Shown piece by piece: positions 1 through 8,094 of a stretch of DNA of 64,000 bases. The notes beneath the pieces are model-generated. The model did no database searches. It had not been told where the DNA came from and saw only the letters and a program-made list of their open reading frames with translations. The position numbers and the translations under genes are program-made. Numbering within the stretch: position 1 is the first letter of the stretch; each line of letters opens with the position of its first letter. Origin of the DNA: Bacteroidota bacterium (lineage in GTDB: Bacteria; Bacteroidota; Bacteroidia; UBA8524); NCBI GenBank assembly GCA_006226545.1, contig SBGR01000078.1:1-64000 (forward strand), given 5' to 3'.

Positions 1-92
1 GAAGTTAATTCACTAAAATCTCTACTTCAACAGATACTTAAGTTTCTTATGAATTAATCACCATAATTACCTCTACAAGTCTATAGGTTTAT

Positions 93-120
93 TGTAGGAT
101 CGATAGTTCATTTTCTAGTA
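93..120 (+). repeat. 28-bp direct repeat, left copy
   Basis: These 28 bases recur exactly at 1121-1148. Similarity continues more loosely for about 80 bases on the right (shared AATCCTGCTAATCCT, then a TTAGACAA/TCAGACAA block). The two copies bracket the gene at 241-1017. No transposase or terminal inverted repeat is visible. Confidence 0.85.
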
Positions 121-240
121 CCCTTATATAATCCTGCTAATCCTTAAATTTTGGCAATCCTTATTTAGACAAATTAGTTGAGGGTTATAGGTCTGAAAAG
201 TAGCGAGTGGATTTTAACAAAATACCTTAAATTGTATCCC

Positions 241-1017
241 ATGCCTTTGAACTTCAAATTGTCCAGTCGGAAATGGCTACTTTTCGCTTTACTAAGCTGG
301 TTTAGTGCGTCATCTGCTTACAGCTGTTACTGCGGTGCAGTTGGCCAACTTTCGCTAGAAGAATACAATAACCTGGATGTCTTGTTTATCGGCACCATCA
401 GCGATGTAGTAGATACTTCTGGGCATTGGATGGCCGTTTTTCAGGTAGATACAGCCATCAAGGGAGATACGAACAAACAAATCTTGGTATATTCTGGCCG
501 AAGTGGAGCCGCATGCGGACTCTATTTTAAACCCGGCCAGAAATGGATCATTTATGCCAATATCTATACACAGGGAATTATAGAGGCTAGCTACTGTTCA
601 CGGAGCATGCTTATAAAATCTGATTCCGCTGAGCAGAGTTTAACCAAAGAAGCCATTAAATACAGTCAACTACCGGATGGATTAATCCAAACATCGGATT
701 CTAATGCGGTGAGTAAAAAAGTAGCACGCCACAAATTCCTTTGTAAGTCGAAAGGCCGTATCCAGAACAACAAACCCCATGGCATTTGGGAATACAAACT
801 CTATGAGCCGGATGGTCTAGTAGTTACCTATTACGCTCAATACGATGAAGGGAAGAAAGTTGGAACTTGGAAGTACTTTGATAACACAGACAGAATCTGT
901 TTGCAGATCAATTACCGAAATAACATCCTGCATGGTAATTGGACCGAATACAATGAAGACGGAACCATCCTCTATACTGAAACCTACGTGGATGGTGTGG
1001 AAGTCAATCAAGATTAA
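241..1017 (+). CDS. Exported protein with NTR-like and MORN-like parts
   Basis: The protein has 258 residues. An N-terminal signal peptide (residues 1-28, hydrophobic core WLLFALLSWF) precedes a Cys-rich segment with YSCYCG at 27-32, then AACG and YCSRS further on. This pattern resembles the netrin/TIMP-like (NTR) fold of secreted proteins. The last 90 residues hold three MORN-like repeats of the YwqK type (HGIWEY, VGTWKY, HGNWTEY, each followed by an acidic-Gly turn). I chose the ATG at 241 over an in-frame TTG at 178 because the signal peptide begins there and TAAATTGT lies five bases upstream. Function is unknown; a surface or periplasmic binding role is an inference. The gene stands alone between direct repeats. 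Confidence 0.75.
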   Translation: MPLNFKLSSRKWLLFALLSWFSASSAYSCYCGAVGQLSLEEYNNLDVLFIGTISDVVDTSGHWMAVFQVDTAIKGDTNKQILVYSGRSGAACGLYFKPGQKWIIYANIYTQGIIEASYCSRSMLIKSDSAEQSLTKEAIKYSQLPDGLIQTSDSNAVSKKVARHKFLCKSKGRIQNNKPHGIWEYKLYEPDGLVVTYYAQYDEGKKVGTWKYFDNTDRICLQINYRNNILHGNWTEYNEDGTILYTETYVDGVEVNQD

Positions 1018-1029
1018 CGGCAAGCTTTA

Positions 1030-1080
1030 GCGAAAGCAGACCATAATAAGCAGTAAACCGAAGATTTCGGCTGCTTTCGC
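1030..1080. terminator. Stem-loop after the NTR/MORN gene
   Basis: GCGAAAGCAG at 1030-1039 pairs perfectly with CTGCTTTCGC at 1071-1080. A second hairpin (CCGAA, GAT loop, TTCGG, 1058-1070) is stacked against the right arm. It begins 13 bases after the stop codon but lacks a T-run, so it may be an mRNA 3'-end structure or a repeat rather than a classical terminator. Confidence 0.5.
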
Positions 1081-1085
1081 GGCAG

Positions 1086-1133
1086 GACTGCAAGACTGTA
1101 GTATTGTAGGATTGTCAGACTGTAGGATCGATA
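1086..1133 (+). repeat. Degenerate octamer array (GACTGTAG-like)
   Basis: Six consecutive 8-base units run in register, with GACTGTAG occurring exactly twice and the others differing at one to five positions. The array runs into the right copy of the 28-bp direct repeat. A related complementary octamer run (ACAATCCT, ACAGTCCC, ACAATCCA) lies near 1471-1494. Confidence 0.65.
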
Positions 1134-1148
1134 GTTCATTTTCTAGTA
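1121..1148 (+). repeat. 28-bp direct repeat, right copy
   Basis: This is identical to 93-120, with a looser match continuing to about 1222. The downstream part resembles the ATCCTGATTCAGACAA-type intergenic repeat I recall from several Bacteroidota genomes; that recollection is not tested here. Confidence 0.85.
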
Positions 1149-1248
1149 GCGTTACTCAATCCTGCTAATCCTTTAATCTTCCTAATCCTGATTCAGACAA
1201 TTTAGTCATGGGGCTAAAAGACTGAAAATCTGATCCGAAATTCGTTTT

Positions 1249-1268
1249 CACGGGATTGAAATCCCATG
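1249..1268 (+). repeat. Hairpin element, copy A
   Basis: The layout is CA, unpaired C, GGGATT, GA, AATCCC, unpaired A, TG, followed by CTGCTTA. The same frame with a different stem occurs at 5522, 10690 and 11538. An octamer array follows 72 bases downstream on the same strand. Confidence 0.7.
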
Positions 1269-1340
1269 CTGCTTATTTATACCCCTTTAGCATTAGTGGT
1301 CATTCATAATTCAAAACTGAACATTCATAATTTGATTTCA

Positions 1341-1420
1341 GTCTAAACGTCTGCCTATCCGCCTCTCCGTCTCTCCGTCTCTCCGTCCCTCTGTCTCTCT
1401 GACTCTCCATCTCTCATTCC
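1341..1420 (+). repeat. Ten-unit octamer array (CTCCGTCT-like)
   Basis: Eighty bases divide cleanly into ten 8-base units. CTCCGTCT occurs twice in succession and the outer units diverge progressively. The strand is almost pure pyrimidine. It lies between hairpin A and the SDR gene, and no open frame uses it. Confidence 0.8.
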
Positions 1421-1450
1421 TACATTCAACAATTAACAATCAACAAAACC

Positions 1451-1468
1451 TCCCGATGAATATCGGGA
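1451..1468. repeat. TCCCGAT/ATCGGGA hairpin
   Basis: TCCCGAT, a GAAT loop and ATCGGGA make a perfect 7-bp stem upstream of the SDR promoter. No T-run follows, and its role is unknown. Confidence 0.55.
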
Positions 1469-1506
1469 CCACAATCCTACAGTCCCACAATCCAACTTCA
1501 ATTCCC

Positions 1507-1514
1507 TAAGTTTG
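1507..1514 (+). promoter_or_regulatory. -7 box for the SDR gene
   Basis: TAAGTTTG matches the Bacteroidota TAnnTTTG -7 consensus and ends six bases before the ATG at 1521. No clear TTTG is seen at -33. The spacing predicts a leaderless or nearly leaderless transcript. Confidence 0.6.
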
Positions 1515-1520
1515 CACCCC

Positions 1521-2312
1521 ATGGCCTATTACAGCGGAAAAAGTATACTCATCACCGGGGCGAGCTCCGGCATTGGCGAAGCCTGCGCTGAGTTGCTAGC
1601 CGACCAAGGTGCTCACCTCTACCTACTGGCTCGACGAGAGTCTGAACTGGAACGTGTTAAATCGGTATGCGAAGCCCGCGGAGCGGCATCGGTAGAGACT
1701 TTTGTTTGCGACGTTACCGACTACCAACGGGTAGACCAACTCATCGCTCAATGGACCAAAGACGAGGTGAAACTCGATGGCTTCATCAACAATGCGGGTA
1801 TCTCACAAAGGGCGCTCACCTTTGATGTCGACTTTGATGTAGAACGTAAGCTGATGGAAGTGAACTTCTTCGCGCCCATCTACCTCAACAAGGCCTTATA
1901 CCCGCTTTACAATACCAATGCACACCTGATTGTGATCAGCAGCCTCTCCGGACTCTTCGGATTCCCGCAGCGGTCTACCTACGCGGCTTCTAAACATGCC
2001 CTCAAAGGTTATTTTGAAAGTTTGCAAGTGGAGCATTACCCTTATCATGTGAGCATCATTTGCCCGGGACGCATCAAAACGCAGATCAGCGTGAACGCCA
2101 TGCTGGGCGATGGCAGCAAACACAATGAAATGGACAAAGCACAAGAAGAAGGCATGCCTGTTGAAGTCTGTGCACAACGTATTTTACATGCGGCACAGAA
2201 ACGCCAAAAATTGGTGCTCATTGGCCGTAAGGAGCTTCTGCTCTACTATATCAAGAAATTTATTCCACCTTTATTTTATAAAATCGCTTCTAACATTAAC
2301 GCAAACGGATGA
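1521..2312 (+). CDS. SDR family oxidoreductase
   Basis: This 263-residue classical short-chain dehydrogenase has the dinucleotide-binding motif TGASSGIG at 12-19, NNAG at 90-93, the catalytic Ser at 140-141, and Tyr154/Lys158 in YAASK. Arg38-Arg39 after the second strand suggests NADP(H) preference. It looks closest to the DHRS7-like SDR group, whose substrates vary, so none is assigned. An in-frame TTG lies nine bases upstream but falls inside the -7 box, so the ATG is preferred. Its stop overlaps the start of the next gene (ATGA), implying co-translation with the VOC protein and probably the AI-2E transporter. Confidence 0.9.
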   Translation: MAYYSGKSILITGASSGIGEACAELLADQGAHLYLLARRESELERVKSVCEARGAASVETFVCDVTDYQRVDQLIAQWTKDEVKLDGFINNAGISQRALTFDVDFDVERKLMEVNFFAPIYLNKALYPLYNTNAHLIVISSLSGLFGFPQRSTYAASKHALKGYFESLQVEHYPYHVSIICPGRIKTQISVNAMLGDGSKHNEMDKAQEEGMPVEVCAQRILHAAQKRQKLVLIGRKELLLYYIKKFIPPLFYKIASNINANG

Positions 2313-3349
2313 CTCAAGTAATTACCGGCATACAGCAGGTTGGCATTGGATGCGCCAACGTACACGAACATTGGAAATGGTACCGCAAAGCCTTTGGCAT
2401 GGACGTACCTGTATTCGACGATGAGGCTGAGGCCAAACTCATGACCCGCTATACCGGCGGCGAAGTGCATAAACGTCAGGCTGCTTTAGCGATGAACTTG
2501 AGCGGTGGTGGCGGATTCGAAATCTGGCAGTTTAAGAGTCGCACTCCCGTGGCTCCGAGCTTTAAACCGCAGATGGGCGACCTCGGCATCAACGTGATTA
2601 AGATGAAAACCCGCGATATCGATCGCTTGAAACAATATTACAAAGGGGCAGACATCGACTTCGTAGAACACGGCAGTCCGGATGGCGGCAAAGCACTTTG
2701 GGTAAACGACCCTTGGGGCAACCCGTTTCAAGTGGTGAAAGGCGACTCCTGGTTCAGCTCCAGAAACCAACCTACCGGTGGTGTATGTGGTGTTATCATT
2801 GGGGTTAGCGATATCGATAAAGCGCTTCCGCTCTATACCAAAGCCCTCGGCTTTGAAAAGGTAGTTTACGACCAAAGCGGCGCCTTTGAAGACCTTGGCA
2901 GCAACGAACAATTCCGCCGCGTGCTCTTGAGAAAACCGCAGAAAGATGCGGGAGCCTTCTCCAAGCTACTCGGTCATATTGATGTGGAATTGGTGCAGTG
3001 CCTCGACCGTACACCGAAAAACATTTTTGAAGGCCGCTATTGGGGCGACCTTGGTTATATCCACGTTTGCTTTGATACCATCAACATGGACGCCCTCGGT
3101 GCTCGCTTGAAGGAACAGGGTTATGAATTTACCATCGACAGCGCCAACTCATTTGATATGGGTGAGGCCGCAGGAAGGTTCTCTTATATCGTAGATCCGG
3201 ATGGCACTTGGATTGAGTTTGTGCAAACGCACCGTGTGCCGGTATTGAAGAAATTCGGCTGGTATATCAATTTGAAGGACCAAGCCAATCCGAAGCCGCT
3301 TCCAAACTGGATGATCAAGGCGATGGGCTTGAATCGGATAAAAGACTAA
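2309..3349 (+). CDS. VOC superfamily protein with two glyoxalase-like domains
   Basis: The protein has 346 residues and two vicinal-oxygen-chelate domains. The first spans about 6-150 (opening VGIGCANVHEHWKWYRKAFG, closing WVNDPWGNPFQVV). The second spans about 155-310 (GVIIGVSDIDKALPLYTKALG, closing VDPDGTWIEFVQ). Conserved His and Glu residues near the strand ends could bind a metal. The family includes glyoxalase I, extradiol dioxygenases and resistance proteins, and the sequence alone does not say which applies. It is translationally coupled to the SDR, which suggests a shared small-molecule pathway. An aromatic or lipid-derived substrate is possible but unsupported. Confidence 0.85.
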   Translation: MTQVITGIQQVGIGCANVHEHWKWYRKAFGMDVPVFDDEAEAKLMTRYTGGEVHKRQAALAMNLSGGGGFEIWQFKSRTPVAPSFKPQMGDLGINVIKMKTRDIDRLKQYYKGADIDFVEHGSPDGGKALWVNDPWGNPFQVVKGDSWFSSRNQPTGGVCGVIIGVSDIDKALPLYTKALGFEKVVYDQSGAFEDLGSNEQFRRVLLRKPQKDAGAFSKLLGHIDVELVQCLDRTPKNIFEGRYWGDLGYIHVCFDTINMDALGARLKEQGYEFTIDSANSFDMGEAAGRFSYIVDPDGTWIEFVQTHRVPVLKKFGWYINLKDQANPKPLPNWMIKAMGLNRIKD

Positions 3350-3370
3350 GAAATTCGCTAATTTCCCTTC

Positions 3371-4462
3371 ATGGAGAAACTCAATAGCCGATTGGCCAAT
3401 GCGGCCCTATTCGGAATCTGTTTATTGCTTTTCGGCTATCTGGCTCTGATTGGCAAGGCGCTGCTCTTGCCGGTCATCTTTGCCATTCTCTTTGCCTTTT
3501 TACTTTTCCCGGCCTGCGCCAAGGTGGAGCGATGGGGCCTACCCCGTGCTTTGGCCATCCTCACCGTGATGCTGGGCGCCGCTATTCTGATTGGACTACT
3601 CTTTTGGTTGATTACCACGCAATTCATCAGCCTGAGTCAAGACTTCGCCGATTTCAAAGACAAGATCTTCATGCTGTTTTACCAGACCATGGAAGCCTTG
3701 AATTCGGTGGATTGGATCAAAGAGAATTTTGAATCGATTGTAAAAGAAGGTGGCACCAAAGCCTTGAGTTCTGCCCAGCAGCTGATAACCTCTACCCTGA
3801 GTTCCGGCACCTTATTCCTGGGCTATGCGGGTATGATGATTGTCTACCTCTTTTTGTTTTTGCTCTACCGTAGCTCCTTCAAACATTTTATAGTAGAGCG
3901 ATTTGAAGCCGACAAACAAGCGCAGATCCTGAAGACCTTAAAAGGATTTCAGAAGGTGACGCAAAGCTATTTCGGGGGACTGCTACTCAGCATTCTCATT
4001 ATTGGATCCATCAATTCCATTGGACTCCTCATTATCGGTCTCGACCATGCTTTCTTCTTCGGATTCTTCGCTGCATTCTTGACCATCATTCCATACGTAG
4101 GTACCACCATCGGAGGAACCCTGCCCTTTTTGTATGCGCTATTGAACTACGACGATTACTGGCATGCCATTGCCGTGTTGATCATGTACCAAGTGGTGCA
4201 GCTCTTGGAAGGCAATGTGATTACACCAAAGGTGGTGGGTTCACAGGTGAGCATCAATCCGCTGATTGCGATCTTTGTTCTACTCTTCGGTGCCTTCTTC
4301 TGGGGCATTCCGGGAATGATCTTAGCGATACCACTCACGGCCATTCTAAAGGTAGCCCTCGAATCCAGTAAAGAAACCGAAGCGTACGGTCACCTGCTTT
4401 CCAATAATTTCTACGCACCGGAGTCTAAGGTGAATTGGAAGTTTTGGAAGAAAAGACCATAG
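3371..4462 (+). CDS. AI-2E family transporter
   Basis: The protein has 363 residues and about seven to eight hydrophobic segments. Two or three lie within residues 10-85, then comes a soluble stretch of about 85-145, then a cluster from 150 to 335. The signature FFGFFAAFLTIIPYVGTTIG (about 220-239) and the segment containing EGNVITPKVVGSQVSINPL are typical of the PF01594 family (PerM/YdiK/TqsA). Family members have been linked to AI-2 export and Na+/H+ antiport, so the cargo is uncertain. It starts 21 bases after the VOC stop and is probably the last gene of that operon. Its final codons run into a heptamer array. Confidence 0.88.
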   Translation: MEKLNSRLANAALFGICLLLFGYLALIGKALLLPVIFAILFAFLLFPACAKVERWGLPRALAILTVMLGAAILIGLLFWLITTQFISLSQDFADFKDKIFMLFYQTMEALNSVDWIKENFESIVKEGGTKALSSAQQLITSTLSSGTLFLGYAGMMIVYLFLFLLYRSSFKHFIVERFEADKQAQILKTLKGFQKVTQSYFGGLLLSILIIGSINSIGLLIIGLDHAFFFGFFAAFLTIIPYVGTTIGGTLPFLYALLNYDDYWHAIAVLIMYQVVQLLEGNVITPKVVGSQVSINPLIAIFVLLFGAFFWGIPGMILAIPLTAILKVALESSKETEAYGHLLSNNFYAPESKVNWKFWKKRP

Positions 4463-4482
4463 ACGATGGACCATAGACCATG
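4455..4482 (+). repeat. Heptamer array (GACCATA-like)
   Basis: Four 7-base units (GACCATA, GACGATG, GACCATA, GACCATG) start inside the last codons of the AI-2E gene. The reverse complement of 11758-11784 matches 25 of 27 positions, so this is one of two inverted copies about 7.3 kb apart. Confidence 0.75.
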
Positions 4483-4702
4483 GTGGTCTGACTGTGGAAT
4501 TGTTTGACTGAATTTGCTAATCGTTTACTGTCTGAAATGTGATTTAGGTGTTGGATGTGATTAGCTTGATGGCGTTTGAGCTCAAATATGGAGGAACGGT
4601 TTTGCGCAGAATTCAATTCAAACTCCCTCTACGCGCTCCAACTCGCCGAAAGCATAAACGCTTCGCTGCTTCTTCTCCCGAAACTCTCTTTGCCCTCTGC
4701 GT

Positions 4703-5431
4703 TTATGGTTTATAGATTAACACAGGATAAGAAATATAGTCAAAAGAGGTTCGACTATGTCCTTCTCTAAACGGTGTTTTTCTAGTCAACTTACCTGTTA
4801 ATAACAGAGGTCCAATTAACCTATTTGAAGTAAATGAAAGTCTTGTACTCGAGCCAGCTATTACGGTATTGCTGATTAATGTATCAAGAGCTCCGGCTAG
4901 GGATTTAGCATACAGACAAAAGCTTGTTTCAACCGTGCTATCAAGAGATGCAAGAACCGTTACAAAGGATACTCTATCTTGAGGTATTGTATCACCTTCA
5001 AAATACAAGTGGAATACGTTACCAGAACTAAGTTGAGTTGCTCTATTTTGTGAACTGACTTTGCCGCCAAAAAAGATGTCTTCATGGTTCGGATTCACAT
5101 AATTAACCTCATAACCCGTCAATCCATTGTCACCTATAAAATACCGCGTTACTTGATTACTCTCATTGGTTTTAACTCGAACAGTTTCAATTGAGTCTTC
5201 AAAGCGAAGCGAAACAGGCAAGGCCTCTCCATTCTTCTGAATAGTTAATTCTATTCCATGATGCTTTTCAATCTTTACGTCGTAATTACCTAATGTATTA
5301 TTGAATTTGGCCAAATGAATTATACTGTCCGTGCCACTGCTTACATCGATTGCTTTTTTGTTTTCACAACCTAATGTTCCAATCAGAAATAAAAAAACGG
5401 AACAGATAAAAATCAAAGGTTTACTTTTCAT
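4703..5431 (-). CDS. Putative lipoprotein of unknown function
   Basis: This is 242 residues from the ATG at 5431. The N-terminus MKSKPLIFICSVFLFLIGTL leads to a lipobox ending at Cys22 (TLGC), so it should be lipidated. The remainder is Ser/Thr-rich and probably beta-stranded, with no family I recognise. An earlier in-frame start at 5482 would put 17 non-signal residues in front and is less likely. It is isolated, with no close same-strand neighbour. Base composition is somewhat AT-richer than the flanking genes, as is common for orphan envelope genes. Confidence 0.65.
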   Translation of the reverse strand: MKSKPLIFICSVFLFLIGTLGCENKKAIDVSSGTDSIIHLAKFNNTLGNYDVKIEKHHGIELTIQKNGEALPVSLRFEDSIETVRVKTNESNQVTRYFIGDNGLTGYEVNYVNPNHEDIFFGGKVSSQNRATQLSSGNVFHLYFEGDTIPQDRVSFVTVLASLDSTVETSFCLYAKSLAGALDTLISNTVIAGSSTRLSFTSNRLIGPLLLTGKLTRKTPFREGHSRTSFDYISYPVLIYKP

Positions 5432-5521
5432 TCTTAGGCATACGTAACAACTAACGAATCTAAATAATTTCATCACTAGCATTCAAATAATGCCTAGTAC
5501 TTGAACTGATCCTAACGTGTT

Positions 5522-5575
5522 CACGGGAATAAAATTCCCATGCTGCTGATTTGGTGCCATTGGAATTTAAATTCC
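5522..5575 (+). repeat. Hairpin element, copy B, with a second palindrome
   Basis: CA, C, GGGAAT, AAA loop, ATTCCC, A, TG (5522-5542) repeats the layout of copy A with a different stem. Twenty bases on, GGAATTTAAATTCC (5562-5575) is a perfect palindrome, giving a two-hairpin unit like REP doublets. A heptamer array follows at 5598. Confidence 0.7.
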
Positions 5576-5597
5576 CTTCATCTCTTCATCACTATGT

Positions 5598-5625
5598 CCC
5601 TGCGCCCTCTGCCCTACGCCCCACG
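5598..5625 (+). repeat. Heptamer array (CCCTACG-like)
   Basis: There are four pyrimidine-rich 7-base units (CCCTGCG, CCCTCTG, CCCTACG, CCCCACG) just beyond the 3' end of the LytTR gene. Confidence 0.65.
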
Positions 5626-5640
5626 CATGCCGCAGGCATT

Positions 5641-6408
5641 CTACCCCTCAAACCATTTCTTAAAGCTTGCCGCTTTCTCCCGGCTCACTATAATCTCTTG
5701 CTTGTCGTGGCCACTCAGGTGGATAAACAGCTTGCCGGTATAATGGCTTTTATAATCGTCGACCGAAGGCAGGTGAATCACAAACTGGCGGTTAGCGCGG
5801 TAGAATTCGTCCGGGTCTAGGAGCTCTTCCAGCTCATCCAGGGTATGGTAGTCGGTGATGAGTTTTTTACCGTCGTGGGTTAAAAGAAAGATCAACTCGT
5901 CTTTGACAAAACCGGCTACGTTCTCTTTGGGCACGGAGATAATCGACTGTCCCTGATGCGCGGTGAACCGGTTCTTGTATTTCTTGCCTTGCTGCAGGTC
6001 TTTGAAGAGGTGATCAAATTGATGTTTCAGCAGTTCATTGGCTGAAATCTGGTGCATCTTCTTGAACTTGTCAATGGCTCTAGCGAGGTCTTCGCTGCGA
6101 ATTGGCTTCAGTAAATAATCGATGCTATTCAGTTTAAATGCACGGATAGCGTACTCGTCGTAGGCGGTTGTAAAGATTACCGGACAGCTTAAGTCCATCG
6201 CTTGAAACAATTCAAAACTCACCCCATCCGATAGTTGGATATCGCTCAGAATCAGGTCGGGCATGGCGTGCGACTCAAACCAGGCTTTTCCGGCTTCCAC
6301 GCTGTCTAGGGTCACCAAGATTTCCATCTCCGGCGCTACTTCGCTCAAAGTCTTCTTCAGCTGATCCGCTACCAGCTTCTCATCTTCTATCAATACTACT
6401 CGCGTCAT
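5641..6408 (-). CDS. LytTR-family response regulator
   Basis: The protein has 255 residues. The receiver domain (1-120) shows the acidic pocket Glu8-Asp9, phosphoacceptor Asp56 (ILSDIQL), the conserved Thr in FTTAYDEYA and Lys in LLKPI. The C-terminal part, about 150-250, is a LytTR DNA-binding domain (FTAHQGQSIISVPKENVAGF, then DEFYRANRQFVIHL). It should bind direct-repeat DNA sites when phosphorylated by the kinase encoded just upstream, whose stop overlaps its start by four bases. It is the last gene of the adaptor-permease-ATPase-kinase-regulator operon and probably controls that exporter or other envelope genes. Confidence 0.93.
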   Translation of the reverse strand: MTRVVLIEDEKLVADQLKKTLSEVAPEMEILVTLDSVEAGKAWFESHAMPDLILSDIQLSDGVSFELFQAMDLSCPVIFTTAYDEYAIRAFKLNSIDYLLKPIRSEDLARAIDKFKKMHQISANELLKHQFDHLFKDLQQGKKYKNRFTAHQGQSIISVPKENVAGFVKDELIFLLTHDGKKLITDYHTLDELEELLDPDEFYRANRQFVIHLPSVDDYKSHYTGKLFIHLSGHDKQEIIVSREKAASFKKWFEG

Positions 6409-7415
6409 TTCAACAAAGGTATTTTAACACAATACTCGTGTGGCGTTTCTTCAACCAAAACGTTCAGCGGACTCAAATACCTGTACAGGTTTTTCAGGTT
6501 GTCAAGGCCCTGTTTATTGGAGCTCTCCACCACCTTCTTGCGCTGCAGGTTATTCTTCACCAAGAGGTAATCGCCGTGGTCTGTTATTTCTACTTCCAGC
6601 GGACGCATCTCGTTCATCACGTTATGTTTGATGGCGTTCTCCAACATGATTTGCAAGGTAACCGGCACCACACCGCGCTCCAGCGCTTCCTCGCTTAAGT
6701 TCAATTTCGCTTTAAAAGCCCTTCCGAAGCGGGTTTCCAACAAAAAGATAAAATTAGCGATAAACTCCACCTCCGTGCTTAGGCTCACTTGCTCCTTGTC
6801 TTTGTGCTGCAATACGTAGCGGTATACCCGACTGAGGTGCTGCAAGAAATCGGAAGCCAATTGCTGATCGCTAAAAATTAAGCTATTGAGCGATGTGAGG
6901 GCATTAAACAGGAAATGCGGATTCAGCTGATTCTTCAGGTTATCAAATTGCACCTGTGTCTTTTCCTTCTCCAGCTTTTCTGCCCTTTCAATGGTGGCTT
7001 TCCATCGCTTGAAATAATCTTGCGCGAAGAACATCACGTTGATGGCCGCCGAGAAAAAGAAGTCGACCGCATAAACGGCTGCCCTGAACTCCCACGAGAA
7101 TTTTGTGGGGAAATACGGACCAATCCACGCGAAGCCCAAAGCCCGAATGGCAAAAACAGCCAGCGCCCCTAATGCCAACTGCAACACAATACGGCTGATG
7201 GGTTTTTCTTCGATAGGGAAATTCTTGCCCAGCACGGTATTGATCAGCCTGAACACCTCCCAAATGGCAGCTATCAGAATGATGGAAATGCCCAAGAGCA
7301 GAAAATTGTTCTGCTGGTTGATTTCGGGAAATGCAATGGCTCTGACAATAAAGCCGAGCACGGCCATGGTCAGCACAATGCTGTAGCGCAGCTTAATCGA
7401 CTTGCTAATTTTCAT
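6405..7415 (-). CDS. LytS-type sensor histidine kinase
   Basis: The protein has 336 residues. Four hydrophobic segments lie within residues 10-132, followed by a coiled-coil linker (138-162). The His_kinase (PF06580) box QLNPHFLFNALTSLNSLI carries the phosphorylated His at 167, and the ATP-binding N-box is MLENAIKHNV. There is no large periplasmic sensor domain, so the membrane region itself, perhaps through contact with the ABC permease, is the likely sensor, as in peptide-sensing BceS-like systems; that comparison is an inference. ATGA overlaps join it to both the ATPase gene upstream and the regulator downstream. Confidence 0.93.
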   Translation of the reverse strand: MKISKSIKLRYSIVLTMAVLGFIVRAIAFPEINQQNNFLLLGISIILIAAIWEVFRLINTVLGKNFPIEEKPISRIVLQLALGALAVFAIRALGFAWIGPYFPTKFSWEFRAAVYAVDFFFSAAINVMFFAQDYFKRWKATIERAEKLEKEKTQVQFDNLKNQLNPHFLFNALTSLNSLIFSDQQLASDFLQHLSRVYRYVLQHKDKEQVSLSTEVEFIANFIFLLETRFGRAFKAKLNLSEEALERGVVPVTLQIMLENAIKHNVMNEMRPLEVEITDHGDYLLVKNNLQRKKVVESSNKQGLDNLKNLYRYLSPLNVLVEETPHEYCVKIPLLK

Positions 7416-8092
7416 AAGCCTTTTATAATCTGTCCGTCGCTCATCTCAATCACCCGATCGCTTTTCTCAGCGAAATCCGGATCGTGGGTCACAGTGATAA
7501 TGGTTTGTTTGAACTCTTCGGCCAAGTCTTTAAAAATACGAAAGACCAATTCTGAATTCTTCTTATCGAGGTTACCCGTTGGCTCATCGCCCATAATGAT
7601 GGTAGGATCGTTGATCAAGGCTCTAGCGATGGCCACCCTTTGCTGTTGCCCACCCGAAAGCTTACTGGATCGTTTCATGGCATATTCATCCATGCCCAAA
7701 AGCTTCAACTTCTCTATGGCTTTCACTTCGATCTCTTCTTTGCTGCGTTCGCCTAACTTGAGCGCCGGAATCATCACGTTTTGCAATACCGTAAACTCGG
7801 GTAGCAGAAAGTGAAACTGGAATACAAATCCCAAGTGTTTGCTGCGGAATCGAGCCAAATCGTTTTGACTTTGTCCGGTTAACTTGGTTCCGGCCATGTA
7901 CAGTTCACCGTCATATTCCGTGTCCATGGTCGACAGTAAATACAGTAAAGTCGACTTACCGCAACCCGATTTACCCACGATGCTGAGGAATTCCCCTTTG
8001 TTCACATCAAATGTGATGTCTTTCAATACCTGAAATGGAGCAGGATCATTGAAGAATTTGTTCAATTTTTTCGCTTCTAATACCTTTTCCAT
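7412..8092 (-). CDS. ABC transporter ATP-binding protein, MacB/LolD type
   Basis: The protein has 226 residues with all motifs present: Walker A GKSGCGKST at 40-48, the Q-loop region FVFQFHFLLPEFT, signature LSGGQQQRVAIARAL, Walker B IIMGDEPTGNLD and a switch His in ITVTHDPDFA. The length and the FQFHFLLPEFT segment fit the LolD/MacB mechanotransmission group rather than importers. It should power the permease encoded two bases upstream. Its stop overlaps the start of the kinase gene, so export and sensing are made together. Confidence 0.95.
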   Translation of the reverse strand: MEKVLEAKKLNKFFNDPAPFQVLKDITFDVNKGEFLSIVGKSGCGKSTLLYLLSTMDTEYDGELYMAGTKLTGQSQNDLARFRSKHLGFVFQFHFLLPEFTVLQNVMIPALKLGERSKEEIEVKAIEKLKLLGMDEYAMKRSSKLSGGQQQRVAIARALINDPTIIMGDEPTGNLDKKNSELVFRIFKDLAEEFKQTIITVTHDPDFAEKSDRVIEMSDGQIIKGL

Positions 8093-8094
8093 CC

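Noticed and set aside
178-240. TTG start for the first gene
   Set aside because: It adds 21 residues ahead of a good signal peptide; the ATG at 241 is preferred.
4576-4770. Short plus-strand frame after the AI-2E gene
   Set aside because: It has no signal or domain and runs across the end of the lipoprotein gene.
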